Assembly: GCF_000004195.4 (NCBI RefSeq)
Contig: NC_030685.2
Location: 59,396,048 to 59,460,047, forward strand
Source: Xenopus tropicalis
Taxonomy: Eukaryota > Chordata > Amphibia > Anura > Pipidae
Reading direction: 5' to 3'
DNA length: 64,000 nucleotides
Numbering within the stretch: the stretch's first letter is position 1; each line of letters begins with the position of its first letter. The position numbers and the translations under genes are program-made. This document shows, piece after piece, positions 37,070 to 64,000 of this stretch. Under the pieces are notes generated by a model. It searched no databases. It saw nothing but the letters and a program-made list of their open reading frames with translations, and was not told the origin of the DNA.

Positions 37070-39303
37070 CATGGGCGTCCACAGAAGGGGGCAAGAGGGG
37101 GCACTTGCCCCCCCCTGGAAAAGTAGCAAAAAAAACCTTACTTTCTGCACTGTCTCCTCAAGCCCGTTTTTGCTGTGCTCCGATTGGATCTTTCTTCTTG
37201 TGGATTCTCCAATCAGAGCACAGCTTCCTTGACAGACAGTAAAATTGACCAATCAGAGCACAGATGCACACAGGGATCGGGAGATTTTGCAAACTGGAAA
37301 CAAATGAAGACTGAAAAGAAGAATCTGCAGCTGTAACTTTACCTGAGAACCAACTCTCAACTTTTGCTGCAGATTTCATCCCACAGGCACTATACACAGG
37401 TACTATACACAGGCACTATACACAGGTACTATACCCAGGCACTATACCCAGGCACTATACACAGGTACTATACCCAGGCACTATACCCAGGCACTATACA
37501 CAGGCACTATACACAGGCACTATACCCAGGCACTATACCCAGGCACTATACCCAGGCACTATACACAGGCACTATACACAGGCACTATACACAGGCACTA
37601 TACCCAGGCACTATACCCAGGCACTATACCCAGGCACTATACCCAGGCACTATACACAGGCACTATACACAGGCACTATACACAGGTACTATACCCAGGC
37701 ACTATACACAGGCACTATACCCAGGCACTATACCCAGGCACTATACCCAGGCACTATACCCAGGCACTATACCCAGGTACTATACCCAGGTACTATACCC
37801 AGGCACTATACACAGGTACTATACACAGGCACTATACCCAGGCACTATACCCAGGTACTATACCCAGGCACTATACCCAGGCACTATACCCAGGCACTAT
37901 ACGCAGGCACTATACCCAGGCACTATACCCAGGCACTATACGCAGGCACTATACGCAGGCACTATACCCAGGCACTATACACAGGCACTATACACAGGCA
38001 CTATACCCAGGTACTATACCCAGGCACTATACCCAGGTACTATACCCAGGCACTATACCCAGGCACTATACCCAGGTACTATACCCAGGCACTATACACA
38101 GGTACTATACACAGGCACTATACCCAGGCACTATACCCAGGTACTATACCCAGGTACTATACCCAGGCACTATACCCAGGCACTATACCCAGGCACTATA
38201 CGCAGGCACTATACGCAGGCACTATACCCAGGCACTATACCCAGGCACTATACCCAGGCACTATACCCAGGCACTATACGCAGGCACTATACGCAGGCAC
38301 TATACCCAGGCACTATACGCAGGCACTATACGCAGGCACTATACGCAGGTACTATACGCAGGTACTATACCCAGGCACTATACACAGGCACTATACACAG
38401 GTACTATACCCAGGTACTATACCCAGGTACTATACCCAGGCACTATACCCAGGCACTATACGCAGGCACTATAAACAGGTACTATACCCAGGTACTATAC
38501 ACAGGCACTATACACAGGTACTATACCCAGGTACTATACACAGGCACTATAAACAGGTACTATACCCAGGTACTATACACAGGCACTATACACAGGTACT
38601 ATACCCAGGTACTATACCCAGGTACTATACACAGGCACTATACACAGGTACTATACCCAGGTACTATACACAGGCCTCTGTTCTGCCTCTATACAGATTT
38701 CAAATGGGGGCCAAAAATATTGCTCTGTGAGGCTACAATTTTATTATTATTATAATTTTGTATTACTTATTTTTCCAAGTAGGCCCCTTAACTATTCATA
38801 TTCCCATCTCTTGTTTAAACCACTACCTGGTTGCTAGGGTAAATAAGACCCTAGCAACCAGATAGCTGCTGAAATACCAAATGGAGAGCTGCTGAACAAA
38901 AAGCTAAATAACTGAAAAACCATTAAATATAAAAGTGAATTTGAATGCGAACTAGCCCTGATCACAAACACAAATGTTTGCAGATCCCCTCACAGAAATG
39001 CGCGTATAAATACTTTAACATACTAAACATTTTAGGGTAAAAACAAAAAAGCCCCCCCCGCACTTTTGTACAGTATCCCTGGGAGTCAGTGGGAACGGCA
39101 AGAGGTAGTTGGGAGGTTAACTTTTTACGCCAGCAGCGAATCCACTAAGTGTCACATTAGCTGTAGGTCAGTCTGTGTATGGGCCATCTTTAGCCTCCCC
39201 TAGTATCATCCTGCAAAAAAAATATATATATATATATTTGTCTGTTGCAGGATGATACTAGCTTACTTGCCCCCCCTTGGAAAATTTTCTGCGGACGCCC
39301 ATG
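37070..39303. mobile_element. hAT-type element carrying a 13-bp repeat array (copy 1)
   Basis: Ends CATGGGCGTCCACAGAA and TTCTGCGGACGCCCATG are inverted. A perfect 8-bp duplication CCTACTTG is at 37062-37069 and 39304-39311. It has no transposase. The right arm holds a hairpin around a (TA)n tract (39200-39262). At 2234 bp with both duplications intact it is a complete copy. Confidence 0.95.
37384..38675. repeat. 13-bp tandem array, about 99 units
   Basis: The unit is CAGGYACTATACM (M mostly C or A, sometimes G). Variants at two positions (GC/GT, CC/CA/CG) occur in mixed order. The 463-codon open frame across it is a by-product of the stop-free 39-bp translation period. Confidence 0.97.
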
Positions 39304-39311
39304 CCTACTTG

Positions 39312-41985
39312 TGTCAGTAATTCTCTCTGTCTGAGGGGTTACATTCATGGGGACACATTGCGAGGACCCTCTGATCAATATTGTAGGCAGGAAGACTGTA
39401 AGAAATCAGTAATGCATTACAAATATATTCAAAGTAACAGAAATCAAGCTCCACCATCAGCCCTTGCAATGTTGGTGGGTGCGTGTGCTGACTAGCAATC
39501 TTGGCAACTTTTGGCACTCTATCTGTACAGGGGGGTGTTTATATTACACAACAACAGTCTTGTTTTACCCCTTTAACATTACAGTCCTGCTATTTAGATG
39601 TAATTAATAAAACTCTTTATAGGAAGGATCCTGTTTTACTCCGTACATATAAATGAATGCATACAAGCACATATAAGCACCTTATGGGAAATGCAGGGAC
39701 CTGTTGACTTGTGCTGTCTACTAACTGAGTGGCACCACAGCTCTGCTCCCATCTTTGTGTTTAATTTGCCAGTTGCTGAGGGTAACTGATCCCAGTATTA
39801 TACATGCACCATTCTCCCAGCGCAGGGTCAGGCCTCGCTACCCTTCCCATCTCTTCACTTTGTCACCAAGGAAACGGTGGTGATTAGCATGCATCGGGAA
39901 CACCCATTCTGAAGAGTGATGGGGACAATGAACATCTTCCTCTGCTCAATCTCAGCAGCCTACAGCGCTTGGCACAGGCCCTGCTTTCCCTCTTTCACTC
40001 CCCAGTATAGGGCAGGTACTACCTTATGACATCATATCAACAGAATTAATGACATATAGAGCATGAACACAAAAATGGTGACCCTCCGGCTGTCACAGCA
40101 ATGCAACAGCAAAGGCAAATACTGGAATATCAACTCACAGCATTCCCTGTCCAGCAAAGCTGGGGATCAGACGCTGCCTGCATTGCCATTCCCTACACAT
40201 ACGTTCTATCTCGTTGCCTTACATTCCTAATTTACTGCCAGTGGGCAGTTGTCGGATTTACGTTAAATTACGTTTTATGCAGTTGTTAGAATTCCTTGAC
40301 TTTGCAGCTGTAAATAAATCTGCCACAGAGGATTTACACCTTTTTCTTCAATAATATTCGAGCTGAGTGCAGAGAATTCATTTTCACGTTGTCACCTCGC
40401 AGTGTGAAACAGAAATTGCAAATAAGCACATGAAAGGCAGTGCAGGGAAGGGGCCAGGGTGCCATTCTACTGAGGCCTTTATGCCATGCTCATGGGATAT
40501 GCCTGCCCTGCCTGGTCTTACATGTATTCACATGGGGGATTTGTTTTTGGAAAGCAGACATGCTGCAGCAGCAAAGGACAAAGGTAGTTTGCCTAGTTTT
40601 CACTTGCAGAGAAGACTCTGAAAGCTGGAGTGACCCCTTTCCTATTGAGCTAATCCTTTGTTCATTAATTGACCCTGAGGGACAGAGTATTGTGTGAAGA
40701 TATAGCCTGACACCTGTGCAATGTGTATATCCTGATACCTTGATGTTAAAGTACTCATTTTTGGATTGAGTTAAAAGTTAAAGAACCACCGGCACCCAAG
40801 AGATATAGTTGTATTATGCCCTGCCCTCAACATATGCAAGGGCCCACACCTGAGGATAGTCTTACACAGTCAAATAGTTGGTAAAGCCTATGGTTTTGGA
40901 AGCCCTGGGTAGCCCTATTTTACCGTAGCCTATCACACCGATGGTATGCTCTTACCCTTCATTGTCTGGCCTGGCAGAAGCTAATCCATAGAACACTAGT
41001 CCCTGGCATCTTAAAAGTCAAAACTGTAACCTCCCATTGACAACATTTGAAAAGCATGATTGAGCCTACTGGTCTTCCATTCATTAGAAAGAATAAAGAT
41101 AATAATATCACTCCATATTTCTGAGGTCTCTGAAGTTCATTCGCAGCTGGATATTGTGCAAGGAAATTGCTTCCTGCTCTACTGGAAAACAACAGGTGTA
41201 GGGCCATAAATTCTCATAGTGGAGGTTTGTGCATCTTGACTGAAAGGCCTGGGATTGCCACAAAGTATTTATTCTTATGCTAGCAGCCTGTCTATTGTAT
41301 TATTAATCCTCTGTGTGAAGTTGCACATGTAATAGTCATCAGGCACCGGAATAAAGAGCAAACCTTGTGCTAATTCATTTTGCATGTGTAAATAAGGAAA
41401 CAGCACAATAGTCTCCAAATGGACTTTCCTTGTTAAATTCTCTGCATTCACCATGCTACTGGGGATTATAGTGCAAGAAAGGTCATCTTGTACCATTCCA
41501 GCTGTGACTGGGGCTGCCCTTAGGGCTGGTGGGGCCTTGAGCAAAATAGCCAGTTTTGGCCTCATGGGTGTTGTAAAGCAGGACTGTCCTACATGCAGCA
41601 CTGTAGCTGCTCTTAAATCGCAACTCTAACACTCTCCATCAGCCTTCAGTTGTCAGTCAATGTTGAAAGTTGTTGTTCAACCACAGCTTTACACTATTGC
41701 ACAGCAGCAATCCACCTGATGCAAGCTCCCCTTAATATACATACATGCCTTGTGTGCATCTACATATGGAACCATTGAAGCTCTTTTGAAACACTAACTT
41801 CACTTGTCTGGTGTGCTACAGTATCTTCTGTTCTACCGAGACCTGCGGCAGGGGGTCACTCCACTGTCTAGTATCCTACGGAAAGGTTGTTCAGAGGTAG
41901 AGCACTCCAATCTTGTGAGAATACATACATACAACATAATTACAAACCTATTCACTGCCTTACTATAAACACTAGCCCACATTCA
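39312..41985. other. Unassigned intergenic sequence
   Basis: It has the lowest repeat density in the window, with unique-looking sequence of moderate GC. I found no open frame bounded by splice sites that I could defend. It could hold regulatory sequence or unrecognised exons. Confidence 0.5.
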
Positions 41986-42190
41986 GGGCCAGAACTAGGG
42001 GTAGGCAGAAGAGGCAGCTGCCTAGGGTGCAACGATTGGGGGAGCGCCAGGCAGGAGCCTCTTCTGTGTACTCCTAGTCCGCATTCATTTGTCATTGCCC
42101 CCGCTGCTTGTCATTATGTGTAGACAATGACCCATTGGGGGGGGGGGGGTGCAAGGGCGAGGTGCCCTTGGCCTGCCCGGCCCACATTTG
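41986..42190. mobile_element. hAT-type MITE (CAGGGCCAGAACTAGGGG)
   Basis: It starts CAGGGCCAGAACTAGGGGTA and then GGCAGAAGAGGCAGCTGCC. It contains a 13-G run at 42137-42149. The right end is not clear. Confidence 0.6.
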
Positions 42191-42445
42191 CTCCCCCTTA
42201 GCTTTGACAATAGAATTCATAATTATTTATGGAACTACAACTTACAGTTGGTGAAAAAGGAGCTCTTTCAAGTCAAAAAATAAAGAATAACAACCACTCC
42301 AGCCTCCCATCCATAAAAACAAACAAGAGGGAAGGATGACACTGGAGGCAGAGCAGTGACATATGGGGGTGGGGTCATGATATTTGGGTGCGGGTCATAA
42401 CATCAGAGGTGGTTATTGGCCAGATTATTGTCCAGGTTTCACATA

Positions 42446-42568
42446 TGGTTGCCACCTTTTATGGAGAAAAATACCGGCGTTCCTATTTTTTAACCTTTTT
42501 CCCTATTAATAACATTAGCATAAAGGATCATTTTTGCCAGTAAAGTACCAGCCAGGTGGCAACCCTAG
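42446..42568. mobile_element. MITE fragment with GGTTGCCACC / GGTGGCAACC ends
   Basis: ATGGTTGCCACCTTTTATGG and CCAGGTGGCAACCCTAG are inverted ends only 120 bp apart. It is a short relative of 51972-52329. Confidence 0.6.
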
Positions 42569-42914
42569 TTCACAAAGCTCAGACAGGCAATTGTGACCCA
42601 AATACAGACTTTTTACACTATTTGGGCACCTGTTTGTTATAGTGAGAGACCTGGAATTTTGGGAAAGTTATGTTACCAATTAAGTTGAGGGGTCTATAAG
42701 TATCCACCTTAACTATTTGTTGGAGTTCGTCTTGCTGTGTCTCTTTCTTAGCGATTTGGAATTCTTATGTTTATGAATACAGGGGAGTGGGAGATATATC
42801 CTACACCTTTGTTTTCTTTCCTTTTTCACAGAAACATTGGGTGTTAATAGAGTGATAAATACTGCACCATATTACTCCTGTTGTTTTCTTGCAGCTGAGA
42901 GCGCTGGGATTGTT

Positions 42915-42917
<3 letters not shown>

Positions 42918-42972
<55 letters not shown>

Positions 42973-42974
42973 TT
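42918..42974. repeat. (TA)n microsatellite
   Basis: It is about 55 bp of TA interrupted once by ACA. Others of this type lie at 26770-26808, 39219-39238, 56412-56428 and 58318-58350. Confidence 0.95.
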
Positions 42975-43219
42975 GACTTCATAGAGGATTGTGGGAAAAA
43001 AAAAAAAAGAGAAAGAAAGCATTGCATTATACTCTGTGACTTTGTATCTAGACATTACATGCATAACATATTTAATGATCAGTGAATACTGCATGCCCTA
43101 CAAAAGGATATGCCTAGTGAGCATTCAGTACATTTAGCTCAGAATACAGAATACATTATTGGCATCAATACACGTTGGCATCAGTACAAAGCGCTTGGCT
43201 TTTGTCATTGTGCAGTTAC

Positions 43220-43285
43220 TCCACTCTGCTGTACAGCTCTGCGTATATAAGTAGCGCTTTATAAATAAAGACATACATACATACT
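43220..43285 (+). mobile_element. L2 LINE 3'-end fragment
   Basis: It has the same 3' signature as the 26.6-kb element (GTACAGCTCTGCGTATATAA, then GCGCTTTATAAATAAAGACA and a CATA run). Only the last ~65 bp are present. Confidence 0.7.
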
Positions 43286-43523
43286 GGCGCTTATGTAAGT
43301 GGCACACAGCAGCTTTTGGACTTTTCACGTCTATTGATTTGTCTAAACCCTGCAGGCTGCTGAGCTTCCTGGAACCTTCCTCCCAGCCCTCACACACATT
43401 TCATCTGCTGCCATAAATTACTTACAGGCAAGGGGTTCACAAAGAGGTCTCACAGGATGGAAATTCCTTATACTAGCCTGCTCTCTTGTGGTAGAATGCA
43501 GTAAAACATCTCTCTCTAATGTT

Positions 43524-43634
43524 AAAGAAATGCTGTCTTGGGAAAACATATTTTTTTTCAAAAACATCAGTTAATAGAGCAGAATACTGCACTGAAATTT
43601 AGAAATAAAAAGTATACCATAAAAATCCCTTTAA
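43524..43634. mobile_element. TTAAAGG-type MITE, internally deleted
   Basis: It has only the left end (GCTGTCTTGGGAAAACATA) and the right end (GTATACCATAAAAATCCC) of the long family, joined near 43588. Confidence 0.75.
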
Positions 43635-43640
43635 ACTTCA

Positions 43641-43735
43641 AAACCAGTGATCACCAACCAGTGGCTCGCGAGCAACATGTTCCCCACCAAACCATTGGAT
43701 TTTGCTCCCAGTGACTTCAAAGCAGGTGCTTAATT
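43641..43735. mobile_element. hAT-type MITE fragment (CAGTGATCACCAACC)
   Basis: It starts CAGTGATCACCAACCAGTGG and breaks off near AGCAGGTGCTTAATTT. It sits between two TTAAAGG-type fragments in opposite orientation. Confidence 0.75.
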
Positions 43736-43737
43736 TT

Positions 43738-44055
43738 AAAGGGATTCTGTCATGATTTTTATGGTGTACTTTTTATTTCTAAATGTATTTCTAATAATTC
43801 ACTCTATCATTTAAAATTTTATTCTTGAACCAACAAATTTATTTTTTTTAGTTGTAATATTGGTGTGTAAGTACCATCTCAGTGCATTGTGCCTGAGTCT
43901 GAGCTTTCAGAAGGAGCCAGTGCTACACATTAGATCTGCTTTTAGGTAACCTATTGTTTCTCCTACTCCCATGTAACTGGAGGAGTCCCAAGCCGGACTT
44001 GGATTTTTTACTATTGAGTGCTATCCTGATATTTACTGGGAGCTGCTATATTGCA
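43738..44055. mobile_element. TTAAAGG-type MITE, inverted, truncated
   Basis: It starts TTAAAGGGATTCTGTCATG and runs through the family body in reverse (AACCTATTGTTTCTCCTACT, GTAACTGGAGGAGTCCCAAG) to ~44055. The other end is missing. Confidence 0.8.
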
Positions 44056-45722
44056 CCCTTACACAGATACCCTTATTAAAAATATGCCCTGCAACTTGTG
44101 TGGTGGTTAATTGGCAAAATGCCAGCTATTTAGTGGGCACTCACAATCATGGTGGAAGTTTAAGGAAGAAATGAAAGCTACTGCCTACCACCTCCTACCT
44201 GTTCCCAAACCATCACTTACCTGTTCCCTAACTTGAGATTCATTCAGACGTACAGGTTAGGGAGCTCCACAGGCCCGGGCCGCCACAAGGACCAGACTGC
44301 CTTGCACCCACTGACACTGAGCTCTGAATTGGGTTAGAACTGGGCAGGGTGATCACTAAGGGGTGTGCTTGTACGCATCTTAGCACTCTTGCACTTGTAT
44401 CCCACGGAAAATAAAAAATGACTCCTATTGGGTTTATTTTATGTTTACATTTTAGTAGCCTTAAAGAACAAAAAATAACGCTTACTTCACCAGCTTCTTT
44501 TGCACAGAGCCAGAGCTTGCAGGCGCCATCTTGCCTAGCCATGTGTCACTTTCCCTAGACAAATGTGCCATGGAGCACAGATAAGGCAGGAGGAGCAGAA
44601 AAGTTTATCGATGACGTTTGGAATTACAGGATTTTTCCTGAAGGATTTTATATCATGTTGGCATTTTTTTTTTAATGTGTGGATTATAGACAACTGGAAA
44701 ATTGACGTCAATCAGTCTGTTGGTATGTACATGGACACACGATGACCATTGTATTAGTTAGAATTGTTTTTGGACTTTCATTCTCCTTTAAAGGAGCTTT
44801 ATCAGAAAGGTCTATGTAAATATAGCCATACAGTCATAAAACTCTCTCCCTCCACCCTTAGGAATGTGTCATCTGAGTTACAGTACCTTCAGCTAGAGCT
44901 GCAAGCAGGAAGCTACTTAAAATGGCAGCTACAATCTTAAACAAACAGAGAAAGCTTCTAGGGCTTTTTACTCAAGAATGGTAATGCTTTCTGTACAATA
45001 AATATAGTGTTCTAGGTGGCACTAATTCGGCAAATCTATTGGCAGTAAAATGCCGAAATGACTTTGCATCTCCTTTAAGGTATGGGGATATAAAGTTCAG
45101 CAACATTTATTCTGATACAAGGTACATGGGATTGTGACAGAATCAGTAAACTTAGTGACATAACTAAACATTACAATTCATCATTAAAATGTAAACAATA
45201 ATGTAAAGGTAGAGCTCAACATTTATTAAGTACACATCCAGCATCAGACTGAAGAGGGTTTGCCCACCCCTAAACTTAGAAGGCAAGCAGTGTGCCAATG
45301 TATTTTAGTACCTTGCCCACATGGCACCACATAAAGTATGGTGCATTTAAGGCACCTGGCACAAGGTCAGAGGACAGGTGTTTCCCCCGCCATCTACCTG
45401 TAGTCAAATTGTGGTTAGCACCTTGTTCAAATCATGATTGGCTTTCCATATAATGGCATATCACTGCTTTGCTACCAATAAATGCTCTGCTTGGCTGACA
45501 ATGTTGGATGGAATGAAGGATTTGGATCTGTAAGAGTGAGTTTGGTGAGCTTCATTGAGAAGAACAAATAGCTCAGGTGGGTGCAGGAAGGCTGGTGTTC
45601 CAGTCTGAGGGAGAATATTCTGTAATGGAGAATATACATCTGAAAGTGAAGTCATTGCAGTTAGGATGAGTTATCTAGCAGGTAGAAGCTATATTTACCA
45701 TATCCCTCTCCAGGAATAGCGG
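44056..45722. other. Region downstream of the trpm8-like stop codon
   Basis: It should include the 3' UTR of the minus-strand gene. No unambiguous polyadenylation signal could be assigned. The 100-codon frame at 44542-44240 shows no family likeness. Confidence 0.5.
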
Positions 45723-61620
<15,898 letters not shown>

Positions 61621-61863
61621 CTATGAATAAAAAGATTAGGGTTCATTTGTGATAGACACAAAAATGGGCAGAGAGTTATAGTCATTAAAACACAAAATAC
61701 ATATGTGCTTGCACACTAAATGATGTTGCTACATGTACCAATTTGCCAGTGGTACAAGAAGTAGCATGCTCTGGCCCAGCATGTTAGAGACACTCAGTGT
61801 TGCACTAATTAAAACACACAAATTAAAGGTGCATAAGTTCACACTCCTGAGTCCATTGAGAAG

Positions 61864-64000
61864 TAGGGATGTAGCGAACCTCAAAAAAAATTTTTGCGAA
61901 CCCGTTCGCGAACTTTCGCCGAAAAGTGCGAACGTTCGCGAACTTTGCGAACCCCATAGACTTCAATGGGAAGGCGAACTTTAAAACCTAGAAAAGCCAT
62001 TTCTGGACAGAAAACTGATTTTAAAGTTGTTTAAAGGGTGCCACGACCTGGACAGGGGCATGCAGGAGGGGGATCAAGGGCAAAAATTTCTCTGAAAAAT
62101 ACGTTGTTGATACAGCGTTGCGTTTTGTGCTGTAAAGGGCAGAAATCACACTACATTCCTAAACTTATGTAATAAACTGCTTTAAAAAGTCCGGCGTCTA
62201 CATGCCAATCAAGTCGTGTAAAGGTTACGGCCGGTTCACACGCAAAGACAAAACGCCGCATTTACTGCAACTGTCAAGTGAGCGAATAATAGTTTTTACT
62301 AGTTGCTTGTCACCTCCAGGACGTTCGTCCTGTCGGTGGGAATATTTCTGTAGTGGTGTGTTTAGCAGTCACCGTGCTTGTGCGCACGTGCACGGTCAGG
62401 CAGAGGTAATTCAATGTACAGTGACGTGAACCAAAAAACACTGATTCTGCAGTGTGGGCCCAGTTTTGTCCTACCTTTTTGATCACCTGTGGTGACCATA
62501 AAAGATACGATTTTGCTGCTGTTGCAGAACCCTGAAAAATCAGGAATGTGTACATTCCTGAAAAATTATGTTTTTTTTGTTGCAGCCACTGAAGCACAGA
62601 GGACAGAAAAAATATGTTAAATAAATGTTGAAAAAGTTTGTTTTTTTGTTGTCGCAGCCACTGAAGCACAGAGGACAGAAAAAATATGTTAGATAGATGG
62701 TATCATAACCAATCCTGAGGCAGAACCTTTAAAAAATCGAAGATAGCGTACCAAGCACAGAAGACAGAAAAAATATCTTAGATAGATGGTATCATAACCA
62801 TGCCCCAGGCAAACCCTTTCAAAGAACTAAGATAGGGTGCCAAGCACAGAAGACAGAAAAAACATCAAAGCTAGATGGTATCATAACCAATCCCCAGGCA
62901 AACCCTTTCAAAGAACTAAGATAGGGTGACAAGCACAGAAGACAGAAAAAACATCAAAGCTAGATGGTATCATAACCATGCCCCAGGCAAACCCTTTCAA
63001 AGAACTAAGATAGGGTGCCAAGCACAGAAGACAGAAAAAACATCAAAGCTAGATGGTATCATAACCATGCCCCAGGCAAACCCTTTCAAAGAACTAAGAT
63101 AGGGTGCCAAGCACAGAAGACAGAAAAAACATCAAAGCTAGATGGTATCATAACCATGCCCCAGGCAAACCCTTTCAAAGAACTAAGATAGGGTGCCAAG
63201 CACAGAAGACAGAAAAAACATCAAAGCTAGATGGTATCATAACCATGCCCCAGGCAAACCCTTTCAAAGAACTAAGATAGGGTGACAAGCACAGAAGACA
63301 GAAAAAACATCAAAGCTAGATGGTATCATAACCATGCCCCAGGCAAACCCTTTCAAAGAACTAAGATAGGGTGACAAGCACAGAAGACAGAAAAAACATC
63401 AAAGCTAGATGGTATCATAACCAATCCCCAGGCAAACCCTTTCAAAGAACTAAGATAGGGTGACAAGCACAGAAGACCGAAAAAACATCAAAGCTAGATG
63501 GTATCATAACCATGCCCCAGCCAAACCCTTTCAAAGAACTAAGATAGAGTGACAAGCACAGAAGACAGAAAAAACATCAAAGCTAGATGGTATCATAACC
63601 ATGCCCCAGCCAAACCCTTTCAAAGAACTAAGATAGGGTGACAAGCACAGAAGACAGAAAAAACATCAAAGCTAGATGGTATCATAACCATGCCCCAGCC
63701 AAACCCTTTCAAAGAACTAAGATAGAGTGACAAGCACAGAAGACAGAAAAAACATCAAAGCTAGATGGTATCATAACCATGCCCCAGCCAAACCCTTTCA
63801 AAGAACTAAGATAGGGTGCCAAGCACAGAAGACAGAAAAAACATCAAAGCTAGATGGTATCATAACCATGCCCCAGGCAAACCCTTTCAAAGAACTAAGA
63901 TAGGGTGCCAAGCACAGAAGACAGAAAAAATATCTTAGATAGATGGTATCATAACCATGCCCTAGGCAAACCCTTTAAAAAAATGAAGATAGCGTGCCAA
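61864..64000. mobile_element. hAT-type element with 89-bp repeat array, runs off window
   Basis: It starts TAGGGATGTAGCGAACC and shares ~235 bp with 18543-18780. After that, ~450 bp of family-specific sequence leads into a tandem array from ~62560. The right end is outside the window. If the hAT pattern holds, it should be followed by a copy of the left flank TTGAGAAG. Confidence 0.75.
62560..64000. repeat. 89-bp tandem array, about 15 units, incomplete
   Basis: Unit about 89-90 bp, recognised by CAAGCACAGAAGACAGAAAA, GATGGTATCATAACC and TTTCAAAGAACTAAGATAGG. Units near 62570-62760 are diverged (GCACAGAGGACAG). Those from 62830 to 63900 are nearly identical. The last unit drifts again. Confidence 0.95.

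Noticed and set aside
37364..38755. 463-codon open frame with HYTQALYPGTIPR repeats, as a repetitive protein
   Set aside because: It is the translation of a 13-bp array whose unit has no stop in any phase; a 39-bp period gives a 13-residue repeat. No start context or flanking coding sequence, and it lies inside a transposon.
44240..44542. 100-codon minus-strand frame as a gene downstream of trpm8
   Set aside because: No splice or start context, no recognisable domain, composition like non-coding sequence; not supportable.

Overview
This is vertebrate nuclear DNA, most likely from a frog of the genus Xenopus. The grounds are the AT-rich intron-bearing gene structure, CR1, L2 and Penelope-like retroelements, and above all a dense population of short DNA transposons of the kinds that fill Xenopus genomes: 8-bp-duplication (hAT-type) elements, TTAA-flanked TTAAAGG-type elements, and fold-back elements flanked by 3-bp duplications. 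Species was not determined. No bacterial-type operons, CRISPR arrays, rRNA or tRNA genes were seen.

The one recognisable host gene lies on the minus strand at 61620-45723. It is the 3' part of a TRPM8-like cold/menthol cation channel. I could place 14 exons with confidence and one 26-nt exon tentatively. All have canonical splice borders, compatible phases and no stops. They join into a 645-residue C-terminal part running from the last cytosolic TRPM homology region through S1-S6, the pore, the TRP helix and the C-terminal coiled coil. About 460 N-terminal residues must lie beyond position 64000. A second possible coding exon, of an unrecognised gene, sits on the plus strand at 34343-34602.

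The other ~62 kb is mostly a transposon graveyard. From 1 to 20 kb: TTAA-type and hAT-type MITEs, several nested, plus a 5'-truncated CR1 LINE (9.6-10.7 kb). 20-25 kb: a hAT-type element carrying a ~52-copy array of a 31-bp repeat, followed by a 757-bp tandem duplication of its right end. 26.6-28.1 kb: an L2 LINE fragment flanked by a 44-bp direct repeat. 35.4-36.8 kb: several nested MITEs. 37.1-39.3 kb: a 2.2-kb hAT-type element carrying ~100 copies of a 13-bp repeat.

The introns of the channel gene are heavily invaded. Between 53157 and 58610 one intron holds four elements stacked inside one another: a hAT-type MITE, containing a second copy of the 13-bp-array element, containing a Penelope-like element with inverted flanks, containing a fold-back MITE. 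Another intron holds a decayed Penelope-like reverse transcriptase. The last 2 kb is a third type of array-bearing hAT-type element (89-bp repeat) that runs off the window.

The main recurring theme is that three unrelated repeat arrays (13, 31 and 89 bp) each sit inside an element with hAT-like ends, and two of the three families are proven by matching 8-bp target duplications. Tandem repeats riding on MITEs have been described in Xenopus before, so the class is known; the particular families may or may not be.
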